Below, piece after piece: positions 1-8,045 of a stretch of DNA of 42,460 nt (position 1 is the first letter of the stretch; each line of letters opens with the position of its first letter). Location: contig NZ_FQXC01000011.1 of assembly GCF_900129875.1 (NCBI RefSeq), positions 1 to 42,460 on the forward strand, in the 5' to 3' direction. Below the pieces are notes generated by a model. The model did not search any database, was not told the origin of the DNA, and was given only the letters and a program-made list of their open reading frames with translations. Position numbers and translations under genes: made by a program. This DNA is from Marivita hallyeonensis. GTDB lineage: Bacteria; Pseudomonadota; Alphaproteobacteria; Rhodobacterales; Rhodobacteraceae.

Positions 1-95
1 CGTGGTGTTCGGGCTTTTTACGACACGCGCGATCATCTCCTATCTGATCCCGCGCTTGTCGGTGCGGTTGGCCAGCGACGCGGTGATGAAGCTGC
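1..95. repeat. Terminal overlap, left copy (circular molecule)
   Basis: These 95 bases are identical to 42366-42460. The same reading frame of an ABC exporter runs through both copies, so the pair is the overlap of a circular assembly rather than two biological repeats. Removing one copy gives a circle of about 42,365 bp. Confidence 0.93.
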
Positions 96-1546
96 GCCGT
101 GACCTGATCGACTATTTGATGACGCTCGATCTGGCGTTTTTTGAACGCACGCAATCGGGCGAAATCATTTTGCGGCTGGTCAATCAGGCGCAGGGTCTGA
201 GCACCTTTGTCGGGCAATCCACGGTGAACGCTGTGCGCGATGCAGCGACGGTGATCATCGTGTCGGGCTATCTGATCTACAAATCGCCCTTGCTGTTTCT
301 CTCTGCCGTGATCGTGCTGCCAACGATCCTGCTGCTGCTTCAGCGTGTCTCCGCCAAGATCAAGGGTATTCAGGCCACGGCGGAAAACGCGCTTGGCGGC
401 TACATGACCGGAATCGAGGAAATGTCGTCGGGCATGCGCACGGTCAAGATCGCGGGGCAGGAGCCCATCGAACGCGACCGGCTGGTGACCTCCACCAAGA
501 ACATCCGCAGTCTGTCGATCCGGTTGCAATCGGCGCAGGCGCTGGTGCTGCCGGCGATCGATATGATGGCGGCATTGGTCTACGTGCTGGTGATTGGCGG
601 TGGCGGCTACATGGTGCTGTCGGGCGATTTCGGCCTCGATGGGGCGGGGATCATCGCCTATCTGCTGGGGCTCGTGCTGGTGTTCGATCCGGCGCGGTCG
701 CTGGCGGCGTTCTTCACCAAGTTGCAGGCGAACCTGATCATCCTGGACGGCGTGCGCAGCCTGTATCGAGAGACACCGACGATCTTCGACCGCGACGGCG
801 CGCATGCGGATTTTGACACGGGCGCGGACATCGCGCTGGAGAATGTGGCCTTTGGTTATGACCCCAAGGAGCCGCTGTTTGAGGGTCTGAACATGACCTT
901 CCCGGGCGGCAAGGTCAGCGCCATCGTGGGTGCCACCGGATCGGGCAAGACCACCGTGCTCAGCCTGCTCACCCGGCTGTACGACGTCACAGGCGGGCAG
1001 GTGCGGATCGGCGATGTGCCGATCACGGACCTGAAAATCAAGGCGTGGCGGTCGTCCTTTTCGGTCGTGGCGCAGGATATCGTGATCTTCAACAGCTCGA
1101 TTGCCGACAACATCCGCTACGTGCGCCCGGATGCGACAGACGACGAGGTGCGCGCGGCGGCCGAAGCAGCCGAGATCGCGGATCTCATGGACCGCCGGGG
1201 CGACACGCCGGTGGGTCCCAAGGGCAGTCAGCTTTCCGGCGGGCAGAAACAGCGCATCGCCATCGCGCGGGCGTTTTTGCGCGCGTCGCCAATCCTGCTT
1301 CTGGACGAGGCCACTTCGGCACTGGACCAGAAGACCGAGGACAAGGTGAAGGCAGCGCTCAACCGGCTGTCACAGGGCAAAACCACGCTGATCGTGGCGC
1401 ATCGGTTGTCGGCGATCACCCACGCCGACTGGATCTACGTGATGGACGCGGGCCGCGTCGTGGAGCAAGGCACCCATGCCGAGCTGATGGCCAAGGGTGG
1501 GCTCTATGCCGGCATGTACGGTGCCCAGAAGGAAAGCTACGGGTAA
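1..1546 (+). CDS. ABC exporter, MsbA-like half-transporter (3' part; gene continues from 42109/42121)
   Basis: This is the major part of a type-1 ABC exporter that crosses the window junction. Its first complete codon is at 2, and it joins in frame to 82-86 residues encoded at 42109-42460, giving about 596-600 aa, a normal length for a transmembrane domain plus ATPase in one chain. Residue numbers here count from the codon at 2. Hydrophobic membrane segments fill roughly residues 1-240. Walker A (GATGSGKTT) is at about 310, the signature LSGGQKQR at 411, Walker B ILLLDEATSALD at 431, and the H-loop histidine is in AHRLS near 467. The family pumps lipids, lipid-linked glycans or peptides across the inner membrane. 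The substrate cannot be read from sequence. The divergent DUF374-type acyltransferase and the plasmid's glycosyltransferases suggest a glycolipid or polysaccharide (inference). Confidence 0.93.
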   Translation, partial: VVFGLFTTRAIISYLIPRLSVRLASDAVMKLRRDLIDYLMTLDLAFFERTQSGEIILRLVNQAQGLSTFVGQSTVNAVRDAATVIIVSGYLIYKSPLLFLSAVIVLPTILLLLQRVSAKIKGIQATAENALGGYMTGIEEMSSGMRTVKIAGQEPIERDRLVTSTKNIRSLSIRLQSAQALVLPAIDMMAALVYVLVIGGGGYMVLSGDFGLDGAGIIAYLLGLVLVFDPARSLAAFFTKLQANLIILDGVRSLYRETPTIFDRDGAHADFDTGADIALENVAFGYDPKEPLFEGLNMTFPGGKVSAIVGATGSGKTTVLSLLTRLYDVTGGQVRIGDVPITDLKIKAWRSSFSVVAQDIVIFNSSIADNIRYVRPDATDDEVRAAAEAAEIADLMDRRGDTPVGPKGSQLSGGQKQRIAIARAFLRASPILLLDEATSALDQKTEDKVKAALNRLSQGKTTLIVAHRLSAITHADWIYVMDAGRVVEQGTHAELMAKGGLYAGMYGAQKESYG

Positions 1547-1571
1547 GCCGCTCAGTCTTGTCCGATCTGCG

Positions 1572-1904
1572 TCACTGCGCTGCGCGTTCTAGAACCTCTT
1601 CAGCCCACTGATTCAGGCTTTTTCCTTCGAGCTCTGCCGCCAGCGCAGCCTTACGGTGAACTTCAGGGCTGACCCGGAACATCACCTGACCGGAATAGGC
1701 TTTCTGCGGCTCTTTTCCGACCTTGGCGCAGGTTTCGAGATAGTCATCGACGGCTTCGTGGAAGGCGTCACGCAGATCGCTGACAGTATCGGCATGAAAC
1801 CCGATACGATCCCGAATGCCTGCGATGTGACCGATGAAAATCTGATCTGCGTCGTCATAGGCAACGCGGGCCGAATACCCCTGATATGTCATTGTGTTGG
1901 TCAT
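1572..1904 (-). CDS. hicB: HicB-family antitoxin
   Basis: A 110-aa protein with the two-part HicB layout. The N-terminal half is a degraded RNase-H-like HicB fold (YSARVAYDDADQIFIGHI, about residues 9-26). The C-terminal half is a ribbon-helix-helix DNA-binding segment (FRVSPEVHRKAALAAE, then SLNQWAEEVLE). It neutralises HicA and normally represses its own operon. Its ATG overlaps the hicA stop as ATGA (1901-1904), so the two are translationally coupled, toxin first. It ends only 25 bp from the convergent ABC exporter stop. On a plasmid this pair most likely acts in post-segregational stability. Confidence 0.92.
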   Translation of the reverse strand: MTNTMTYQGYSARVAYDDADQIFIGHIAGIRDRIGFHADTVSDLRDAFHEAVDDYLETCAKVGKEPQKAYSGQVMFRVSPEVHRKAALAAELEGKSLNQWAEEVLERAAQ

Positions 1905-2155
1905 GGTGTGACCCCGATCCGTTCCAGAAAATCGCGCGCATCCCGAACCTGATAGCGTTTCGCCTCCTTGGCGGGATGCGGACGATGGAAGGTTGCGATC
2001 TCGCCATCCTTTTCAAACCGCACCCGCGAACCCCGCCCTTCGATCACCTGCGCCCCGGCGGCACGCAAAAGGTTTTCAATCGCAGCCCAGGCAAGTGTGC
2101 CGGACACGGGATCGGTGAAAACCGCCTCCAGTGTCTTGCGATGCTTGCTGTTCAT
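1901..2155 (-). CDS. hicA: HicA-family mRNA interferase toxin
   Basis: An 84-aa small basic protein of the HicA toxin family, which binds double-stranded RNA and blocks translation by cutting mRNA. The dsRBD-like fold is visible: an N-terminal helix (KHRKTLEAVF), a helix around AAIENLLRAAGA, a strand GSRVRFE, and the family histidine in ATFHRPHP followed by KEAKRYQV and a closing helix. It is unusually long for HicA because of about 15 extra N-terminal residues. The ATG at 2155 has no visible Shine-Dalgarno sequence. The predicted -10 ends 7 bp upstream, so the transcript may be leaderless. hicB follows with a 4-bp overlap. Confidence 0.92.
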   Translation of the reverse strand: MNSKHRKTLEAVFTDPVSGTLAWAAIENLLRAAGAQVIEGRGSRVRFEKDGEIATFHRPHPAKEAKRYQVRDARDFLERIGVTP

Positions 2156-2161
2156 TTGAAC

Positions 2162-2192
2162 ACATTAGTTAGCGCTTGCGTTTTTTGCAAGC
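2162..2192 (-). promoter_or_regulatory. Predicted hicAB promoter with overlapping palindrome (operator candidate)
   Basis: On the minus strand, TTGCAA (2185-2190) and TAATGT (2162-2167) are separated by exactly 17 bp. An inverted repeat GCTTGC/GCAAGC (2174-2179 and 2187-2192) covers the -35. This is where a ribbon-helix-helix HicB would be expected to bind for autorepression. The predicted start site falls on or next to the hicA ATG. Confidence 0.55.
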
Positions 2193-2194
2193 AC

Positions 2195-2827
2195 TTACGG
2201 CTCTCGCGGTTTGAGCTCCGGGCCACCGTCGCGGTCGAGAAACAGCATCACGTTCATCTTCACCATGTCGCTGTCGGCGAAAAGCTCCATCCGGGCCTGC
2301 GGTGCGCTCAGCTGGTCGAGATAGAGCGAGACGGGGATGGGCAGACCGGCCCAGTCGGGCAGGGTGCCTTCCCAGCCGGAACTGCCGGTGCTGGTCATGC
2401 GGACCGGGCTGGTCAGTGGCGCGGGCAGATAGAGCATCACATGATCCGCCGCCGGCACCACGCGCAGCGGGCGGGTGTCGTCGTCCATGCCAAAGGGCTG
2501 TTCGCGGCCCATGAAGGTCACGGTGCCCTGCGCGTCCGAGACGGTGTAGACGAATTCTGCGGGAGGTGGGTCGAACGTGCCGCTGACAAGGCGGCGAATG
2601 TCGATATATCCGCTCAATCCTGAATAGAACACCAGACAGCGATCCCCTTCGCAGAAGTCGGTGACCTCTATCCCGCATTGATTGGCACCGATCCCGCCGA
2701 TCACGGCCTCCGAGGTGGCGGTGGTGAAGACGTTGAGACTGCCAAGATCTGTCAGGTCGCCGGAACAGGCGGCGTGACCCATGGTGGGCAACAGGGCGAG
2801 GGCGGTGAGAGTGACGAGGCGTTTCAT
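2195..2827 (-). CDS. Exported protein of unknown function
   Basis: A 210-aa protein beginning with a clear signal peptide: MKR, then a hydrophobic stretch (LVTLTALALLPTMGHA), with likely cleavage after AHA/AA near residue 20. The mature part has a few cysteines (CSGD, NQCG, DFCEGDRC), compatible with periplasmic disulphides. A C-terminal stretch (ARMELFADSDMVKMNVMLFLDRD) looks beta-rich. I do not recognise the family. The ATG at 2827 is preferred over the one at 2836 because it overlaps the ispD stop as ATGA (2824-2827), indicating translational coupling. Co-transcription with ispD is likely, but a functional link is not evident. Confidence 0.8.
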   Translation of the reverse strand: MKRLVTLTALALLPTMGHAACSGDLTDLGSLNVFTTATSEAVIGGIGANQCGIEVTDFCEGDRCLVFYSGLSGYIDIRRLVSGTFDPPPAEFVYTVSDAQGTVTFMGREQPFGMDDDTRPLRVVPAADHVMLYLPAPLTSPVRMTSTGSSGWEGTLPDWAGLPIPVSLYLDQLSAPQARMELFADSDMVKMNVMLFLDRDGGPELKPREP

Positions 2828-3504
2828 GACTGCCATTCTGCCAGAAGCCGTTCGGCGCGGTCCAGATCGGCGGGGCGGGTGATCTTGAAGTTTTCCTCGG
2901 AGCCATCGACCACCGCGACCGTGAGTCCGGCGCGCCGGGCGATGGCAACATCATCGGCGGCGTCTTCCGGCCCGGACCTGTGCGCCGCGAGGATCGCATC
3001 GAAGCGAAAGGCCTGCGGGGTTTGTGCCCGCCACAGTCCCTCACGCGAGACAGGCGTGGTCGCCTTTGTGCCATCGGTCCGCCAAAGCGCATCGACCACC
3101 GGCAGGGCGGCGAAGGCCCCTTCGGCCGTCGCCAGCGCATCAATCACCCGGGTGATCAGGTCCGGAGGGCAGAAGGGCCGGGCGGCATCGTGGATCAACA
3201 CGTGGGTTGGACGGACCTCGGCCAGCGCTTCCAGCCCCAACCGGACAGAGACCGCGCGGGTGGCACCGCCGGGCACCGGCGGGAGCAGTCGCGGGTCGGT
3301 AACGTCTTCGGTGGCCTGTGTGTAAGGCGCGTAGTCTTCGGGATGGATAACGGCCCGAACACAGTCGATCCGGTCGGAGGCGAGAAAGGCCTGAATCGTA
3401 TGGGTCAGAACCGCGTGCTCGCCAAGCGTCAGGTACTGTTTGGGGGTTTCCGCTCCCATGCGGCTGCCCCGGCCGGCGGCGACGATAAGGGCGGCGTTGG
3501 TCAC
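2824..3504 (-). CDS. ispD: 2-C-methyl-D-erythritol 4-phosphate cytidylyltransferase
   Basis: A 226-aa protein of full IspD length. IspD transfers CMP from CTP to methylerythritol 4-phosphate in the non-mevalonate isoprenoid pathway. The CTP-binding loop AAGRGSRMG followed by PKQY is at residues 9-23. HDAARP lies mid-protein, and the TPQAF and FKITRPADL motifs of the family are present, so all landmarks look intact. There is no IspF domain, which many alphaproteobacteria carry fused to IspD. It overlaps the downstream exported-protein gene by 4 bp. A plasmid copy of a core gene could be a duplicate, a relocated essential gene, or a cytidylyltransferase re-used for activating a polyol phosphate or sugar for the surface glycan. 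The sequence favours true IspD. Confidence 0.92.
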   Translation of the reverse strand: MTNAALIVAAGRGSRMGAETPKQYLTLGEHAVLTHTIQAFLASDRIDCVRAVIHPEDYAPYTQATEDVTDPRLLPPVPGGATRAVSVRLGLEALAEVRPTHVLIHDAARPFCPPDLITRVIDALATAEGAFAALPVVDALWRTDGTKATTPVSREGLWRAQTPQAFRFDAILAAHRSGPEDAADDVAIARRAGLTVAVVDGSEENFKITRPADLDRAERLLAEWQS

Positions 3505-3635
3505 ATGGGCCTCCGGGGGTTGGGCTGGCTTCGGTCTAGCGTATTGAAAGCGCGTGCGGCAAGTCAGACCGTGGGCAGCGCGGCCTCAATACACCCGGTC
3601 GGCGTGCAATCCATTATCGAAGATCTACGGGCGTG

Positions 3636-3675
3636 TTGACATAAATCAAAGTGCCATTCGCACAATACATATAAT
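3636..3675 (+). promoter_or_regulatory. FNR/Dnr-type box with -10 element (class II promoter candidate)
   Basis: TTGACATAAATCAA (3636-3649) fits the FNR-family palindrome TTGA(T/C)-N4-ATCAA. A perfect TATAAT lies at 3670-3675. With transcription starting about 7-9 bp past the -10, the box centre falls near -40 to -41.5, the class II activator position. There is no good -35 at 17 bp spacing, as expected for an activator-dependent promoter. It would drive the RTX gene at 3740 under low oxygen or nitric oxide. Confidence 0.6.
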
Positions 3676-3718
3676 GAATTTTGAATGCTTCTGTGACCCC
3701 GAAACATTCAAAATTCAT
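3674..3718 (+). other. 14-bp perfect inverted repeat in the 5' leader
   Basis: ATGAATTTTGAATG (3674-3687) and its exact complement CATTCAAAATTCAT (3705-3718) enclose a 17-nt loop. An outer pair TTGACAT (3636-3642) / ATGTCAA (3717-3723) is also complementary. The hairpin lies between the predicted start site and the ribosome-binding site of the gene at 3740. It could be an operator or an mRNA structure controlling translation. Confidence 0.65.
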
Positions 3719-3739
3719 GTCAATAACGAGGATTGCGAA

Positions 3740-6235
3740 ATGCCAGAGCCAATCGACCCAGGCACAGCCCAAGATTTTGATCAACCGCTAAATACGGACC
3801 CCGATTATACGGTCAGTCATATTTTCAGCACCGACGATATCTCTGCGACTTTCGACGGCGGCACGCAGGGCGATCCTGGCGCCACCTATATCGATTTCAG
3901 CGGCGCCAACGGCACCAAGACCACCAAGGAAGGTGTCACGTTGTATCCGATCGACAGCGAATTCGGGTTCATCGTGACCGATTTCTCGGGGGCCGAGCAA
4001 AAGGCCATTGATGGATCCTATACCGAAGGCTGGGCTGGTGACCTGACCATCGGCGGGGAACAGGCCGGGCTCGTGGTGTCGGATGCGCCGACGGACGTGT
4101 TCAAGACACCCGCGGTCTTGGGGACATGGCTGACCGGGCTTGGCAGCAATACCGTCAAGGCCTCGACCGAGCATTACGTGACAATGCAGAACGTGTTGTC
4201 GGACCAGATGTTCCCCGAAGACCCAAGCGCGGTCTATCAACTTGACGACGATCTGATCCTGCTGAGTCAGAACCCGCTCTGGAACGAACAATATGTCCGG
4301 GTTCTGCTGGCTGACCAAACGACCTATGGCGTCACGGATGCCAACGAAGACGGCGTGGTCGATATCCGCGATCTGCTGAACCCCAATGAAAGCACGATCG
4401 AATACGACATCGCCTACGGCAATGACTACTCGGTCACGATGAAGGATGACGGCAAGCTGCTTTATCGCTGGGGGACCGCAGTCAAGCGCCCAAACGATGT
4501 GCGCATTGAGGTCGAACTGCCGCTACCTGAAGAATTCAACTTCACCGACGCGGGGTCGGGCCTCAAGCAATTGTTCCGCATCACGGAAGCGGAATTGGCA
4601 ACGCATCACACCATCACCAACAACCCCAACGACCAGATCCGCCCGGAGGATTACGAAAACGAATCCGCCATCGGGACCTTGCCGACCTATCAGATTGTCG
4701 AGAATTACAACGGCGAAACCGGTCGAACCGTCTGGGAATCCACCGATGACTATTATGCGGGCGATGGGACCTTGTACCCTGCCGGCACCATTTTGCGGGA
4801 TTCCGCGCTTGCGGGCACATTGTCGGCAACAATCCTGCAGGAGATCGGGGCCACGTCCAAAGATCTCGAACAGGGCTTTACCAACGCCTGGTACACGACC
4901 ATGGATCGCGAGCCGTTCGAACCGGTCCTGACACCGGGCGGCGACTACGAAACAGGTCCTCGCTGGCGTCTGAAACCTGACAAATACGGCCAGGACTTGC
5001 CGAGCGTGGTCATCCCGGAAGACCCGAGTGATCCTTTGCCAATTCAGAATGGCGAAGAGAAATACGAAGTCGGGGCCGAAACGCAAACCGTCATCAATCT
5101 GCTTGACTGGGCGACACCGATTTCACCTCTGGCGATCAGTGCCGGCTGGCAGAACAATTCGGGCACCGTGTCCGGTAATGGCCTGAACATGACGGACAAT
5201 TTCGACGTGGCTTTCTATGTCAAAGGAGACATCAAGCCAGCGACGCTATACAGCACCGAGTTGGTAATGAGTTATGAAGCGGTCGAGATCAACGCCGCGG
5301 GTACGACCATCTCCGGTACGGCGGATTCTGATTTCCTTGTCGGCGTCAACGGCAACACCTTCAACGGTGGTGCTGGTGAAGACCTGTTCGTTCTTTCATA
5401 TGGCGTGTCGGCAGAAGGGCCAGAGACCGTGACCGCAAGTGTGGTTGAGGATTTCGAAGTTGGTGTAGACAAGCTCGGGCTGATTGGTTTTGACGCTCTG
5501 GCTGAGTTTGACGTTGATGAACTGGCAGACCGTCAGAAGATCCAGCAGGGCGCTTCCGGGAATGACCTAACCATCTCGGTGGACGGTGTGCTTGTTGCCA
5601 CTCTGGAAGGTGTTGCCGCTGATCTGGGCGTCTCGGGCGGTCCGACCGCAGGTGTCGATCCAGGTGAGGGGCTTGATATCGGCGCAAGCTTCCTGATCAC
5701 AAATCCTGGTGAAAGCACTGTTAACCCGAATCCAGATCCAGCGCCTGTTACAACCGTTCTCAACAGCGGAAACTCTAACATCAATGTGGACGGCACAACG
5801 AATGTGTTTTTAGATTTTGGCGGGCAAGACACTTACACAATTCTGAACTCTCTAAGTGCAGACGTCACAATCACTGACAACGATCCTAGTATCATCAATC
5901 TGCCTACAGGTATAATCGTTTCAGAAGCTCTCTTCCTTGCTGATGGAGTTGAGTTCACCATCAATGATAATACTGTCACGTTGTTAGGCGACCCTGCCAG
6001 CTTTGAGTTTGTATTCGGTGGAACACCGATTGACCCAATGGCGGGGACCTCGCAGAGCTATACCGAGACAGCGGATGCCTTTGGAACCATTATTCCAGCT
6101 CCAGGAGAAGCTGCCAACGCTGCGACCATCACGGGCGCAATACAAGACGATGGGACTATTGACGGAACTGCTGCTCTCGCTTCGCTTATCGGCATTTCAG
6201 TTTCACCCATTGAAAACGACATACCGACCTTCTGA
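3740..6235 (+). CDS. Large acidic RTX-type secreted protein with C-terminal module A
   Basis: An 831-aa acidic protein without a signal peptide, as expected for a type I secretion substrate. The start at 3740 is chosen because of CGAGGA 8-9 bp upstream. An in-frame ATG at 3674 lies inside the hairpin arm and is less likely. Residues 1-515 match no family I know, but contain a dockerin/EF-hand-like calcium loop DANEDGVVDIRDLL at 200-213. RTX-like sequence (GTADSDFLVG, then NGGAGEDLFVLS) is at about 524-553, followed by a VEDFEVGVDKLGL segment typical of RTX C-termini. From residue 671 comes module A (NINVDG, DFGGQDTYTILN, INLPTG, FVFGGTP), the same domain that begins the proteins at 28145 and 31895. 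Its function is unknown. It is probably a calcium-dependent surface or matrix protein. Confidence 0.8.
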   Translation: MPEPIDPGTAQDFDQPLNTDPDYTVSHIFSTDDISATFDGGTQGDPGATYIDFSGANGTKTTKEGVTLYPIDSEFGFIVTDFSGAEQKAIDGSYTEGWAGDLTIGGEQAGLVVSDAPTDVFKTPAVLGTWLTGLGSNTVKASTEHYVTMQNVLSDQMFPEDPSAVYQLDDDLILLSQNPLWNEQYVRVLLADQTTYGVTDANEDGVVDIRDLLNPNESTIEYDIAYGNDYSVTMKDDGKLLYRWGTAVKRPNDVRIEVELPLPEEFNFTDAGSGLKQLFRITEAELATHHTITNNPNDQIRPEDYENESAIGTLPTYQIVENYNGETGRTVWESTDDYYAGDGTLYPAGTILRDSALAGTLSATILQEIGATSKDLEQGFTNAWYTTMDREPFEPVLTPGGDYETGPRWRLKPDKYGQDLPSVVIPEDPSDPLPIQNGEEKYEVGAETQTVINLLDWATPISPLAISAGWQNNSGTVSGNGLNMTDNFDVAFYVKGDIKPATLYSTELVMSYEAVEINAAGTTISGTADSDFLVGVNGNTFNGGAGEDLFVLSYGVSAEGPETVTASVVEDFEVGVDKLGLIGFDALAEFDVDELADRQKIQQGASGNDLTISVDGVLVATLEGVAADLGVSGGPTAGVDPGEGLDIGASFLITNPGESTVNPNPDPAPVTTVLNSGNSNINVDGTTNVFLDFGGQDTYTILNSLSADVTITDNDPSIINLPTGIIVSEALFLADGVEFTINDNTVTLLGDPASFEFVFGGTPIDPMAGTSQSYTETADAFGTIIPAPGEAANAATITGAIQDDGTIDGTAALASLIGISVSPIENDIPTF
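5750..6150 (+). repeat. Module A, copy 1 (C-terminal position)
   Basis: A protein-level repeat of about 130 residues shared with 28145-28519 and 31895-32269. Conserved marks in order are NIN(V/I)DG, DFGG-x-DTYT, LS-x-DVT-x-TDN, INLPTG, DGV-x-FTIN, FVFGGTP-x-DP and AGT. Here it is C-terminal, whereas the other two copies are N-terminal. Confidence 0.85.
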
Positions 6236-6270
6236 AGATGCCGAATATTTGTCCTTAGGATAAAGGATTT

Positions 6271-6311
6271 GACCTGCCCCCCCGGTGGACCCTCGTTCAT
6301 AACGAGGGTCT
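6271..6311. mobile_element. Possible IS end or scar with 10-bp hairpin
   Basis: GACCCTCGTT (6288-6297) and AACGAGGGTC (6301-6310) form a perfect 10-bp stem with a 3-nt loop. It follows TGACCTGCCCCCC (6270-6282), which resembles the end of an insertion sequence. The deacetylase fragment loses its homology exactly here. No transposase remains beside it, so a terminator is an alternative reading, but there is no T-run. Confidence 0.35.
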
Positions 6312-6574
6312 GCAGGTCTGTGCTGTGCTACCCAACGCGCCCTCGGGGAACTCCGCCCGAAACCGATTATACGCATCCGCGAAGAACGCCACGTAGTCCG
6401 CATCGGGTCCAGCCCATAATCCTTCGGAGCCAGCACCGGCACGCCCATCTCCTCGAGCAGGGCGCGCAGGAGCGTTGCGCGCTCGGGTTGTTCGGGATGC
6501 GGCATCGGCGCGCCACCGCGAAAATAGGTCTCGGGCGCATGGTCAAGCTGGCGCGGGTCGAAATAGGCGTTCAT
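6297..6574 (-). pseudogene. Histone deacetylase / acetylpolyamine amidohydrolase family, N-terminal fragment, frameshifted
   Basis: The first ~58 residues from the ATG at 6574 (DPRQLDHAPETYFRGGAPMPHPEQPERATLL, quoted in part: FRGGAPMPHPEQPERA) match the start of class II deacetylase-like acetylpolyamine amidohydrolases. After APKDYGLDP near 6405 the homologous reading moves to another frame (ADYVAFFADAYNRFRAEFPEG) and ends at a TGA at 6297-6299, beside the IS-like hairpin. The catalytic zinc domain is absent, so the gene is dead. It is divergent from the aminotransferase at 6664. This looks like a remnant of a chromosomal polyamine-catabolism locus. Confidence 0.7.
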
Positions 6575-6663
6575 GGCAGACCTTTCTGTGTCGCGCCATC
6601 AAACCTGCTTGAAAGGCCCACTGCAATCCCGCTAGCTGGCACAAATCCCTTCGGAGACCCCTC

Positions 6664-8031
6664 ATGGACCTGCGCCCCAATTCCGACGAAGCCCGCGACA
6701 TCGCCTATCACTTCCACAGCTACACCAACCCGCGTGTGCACGAGGAGCAGGGCCCCCTGATCATGGACCGGGGCGAGGGCATCTATGTCTTCGACACACA
6801 GGGCAACCGCTATATCGAGGGCATGTCGGGGCTCTGGTCCGTCGCCGTGGGCTTTCACGAACAGCGCCTGATCGATGCCGCCACGCAGCAGATGGCCAAG
6901 CTGCCCTATTACCACAATTTCGCACATCGCTCGCACGGACCGGCGATTGACCTGGCTGAAAAGCTCATCGGCATGGCGCCGGTGCCCATGAGCAAGGTCT
7001 TCTTCACCAATTCCGGATCCGAGGCGAACGACACCATCCTCAAGATGCTTTGGTATCGCTCGAACGCGCTCGGCAAACCCGAGAAGAAAAAGGTGATCTC
7101 GCGCATCCGGGGCTATCACGGGGTAACGGTTGCGTCGGCCTCGATGACCGGGCTGCCCTACAACCACAAATCCTTCGACCTGCCCATAGATGGCATCCTG
7201 CACACGACCTGCCCGCATTACTGGCGCGAGGGGCGCGACGGCGAAAGCGAGGAAGACTTCGCCACCCGCTGCGCTGAAGACCTCGACGCGATGATCCAGT
7301 CGGAAGGCCCCGACACCATCGCGGCGTTCATCGCGGAGCCTCTGATGGGGGCCGGCGGTGTGGTGGTCCCTCCCGTCACCTATTGGGAAAAGATCCAGGC
7401 GGTTCTGGGCAAGTACGACATTCTTCTGATCGCCGATGAGGTGATCTGCGGCTTTGGCCGGACGGGCAAGATGTTCGGCTCTGAAACCTTCGACATCCGG
7501 CCCGATATCATGACCCTGTCGAAGCAGATCACCTCCTCCTACTTCCCGTTCTCGGCCTTCATGATGACGGAAGAGGTTTATGCACCCATCGCCGATGAGG
7601 CGGGCCGGATCGGCGTGCTGGGCCATGGTTACACCGGCGGTGCACATCCCGTGGGCGCTGCGGTGGCGCTGGAGAACCTGAAGATCATCGAGGAGCGAGA
7701 CCTCGTCGCCAATGCGGCCGAGCGCGGAGCCGAATTGCAGGCCGGGCTTCGCGGCTTCGCAGGTCACCCGCATGTCGGCGAAGCGCGCGGCGTGGGCCTG
7801 ATCGGTGCACTGGAGATTGTTGCGCCGGAGGGCCGGGAAGAAGGCTTCAATCCCGGACAGTTGGGCGCCGCGATGAACAAGCACTTCCTCAAGAACGGGC
7901 TCATCTCCCGCGCGATGATGGACGCCATGGCCTTCTGCCCGCCGCTCATCATCACCGCCGCGCAGGTCAGGGATATCCTGACAGCGGTGGAACAGAGCCT
8001 GGAGGGATTTGCGGCAGAGATGCAGGTATAA
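6664..8031 (+). CDS. Class III PLP-dependent aminotransferase (omega-amino acid/polyamine type)
   Basis: A complete 455-aa fold-type I transaminase of the omega-amino acid:pyruvate family. GMSGLWSVAVG is at 53-63 and the phosphate-binding TNSGSEAND at 115-123. The cofactor aspartate is in IADEVICGFGRTG (D258), and the Schiff-base lysine in TLSKQITSSYFP is K287. A C-terminal RGVGLIGALE motif is also present. Such enzymes transfer the amino group of beta-alanine, putrescine, taurine or similar amines to pyruvate; the exact substrate cannot be read. Start ATG 6664 follows GGAG about 8 bp upstream. It is divergent from the broken deacetylase and is followed 15 bp after its stop by the IS110 remnant. 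It is probably functional cargo unrelated to the surface genes. Confidence 0.9.
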   Translation: MDLRPNSDEARDIAYHFHSYTNPRVHEEQGPLIMDRGEGIYVFDTQGNRYIEGMSGLWSVAVGFHEQRLIDAATQQMAKLPYYHNFAHRSHGPAIDLAEKLIGMAPVPMSKVFFTNSGSEANDTILKMLWYRSNALGKPEKKKVISRIRGYHGVTVASASMTGLPYNHKSFDLPIDGILHTTCPHYWREGRDGESEEDFATRCAEDLDAMIQSEGPDTIAAFIAEPLMGAGGVVVPPVTYWEKIQAVLGKYDILLIADEVICGFGRTGKMFGSETFDIRPDIMTLSKQITSSYFPFSAFMMTEEVYAPIADEAGRIGVLGHGYTGGAHPVGAAVALENLKIIEERDLVANAAERGAELQAGLRGFAGHPHVGEARGVGLIGALEIVAPEGREEGFNPGQLGAAMNKHFLKNGLISRAMMDAMAFCPPLIITAAQVRDILTAVEQSLEGFAAEMQV

Positions 8032-8045
8032 AACCGAGACAACAG

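Noticed and set aside
1-1546. The ABC exporter as a 5'-truncated gene
   Set aside because: The missing 82-86 codons are at 42109-42460 and join in frame through the 95-bp overlap.
3636-3675. A standard sigma-70 promoter using TTGACA (3636-3641) with TATAAT (3670-3675)
   Set aside because: The spacing is 28 bp, far from 16-18. The same bases fit an FNR-type box much better.
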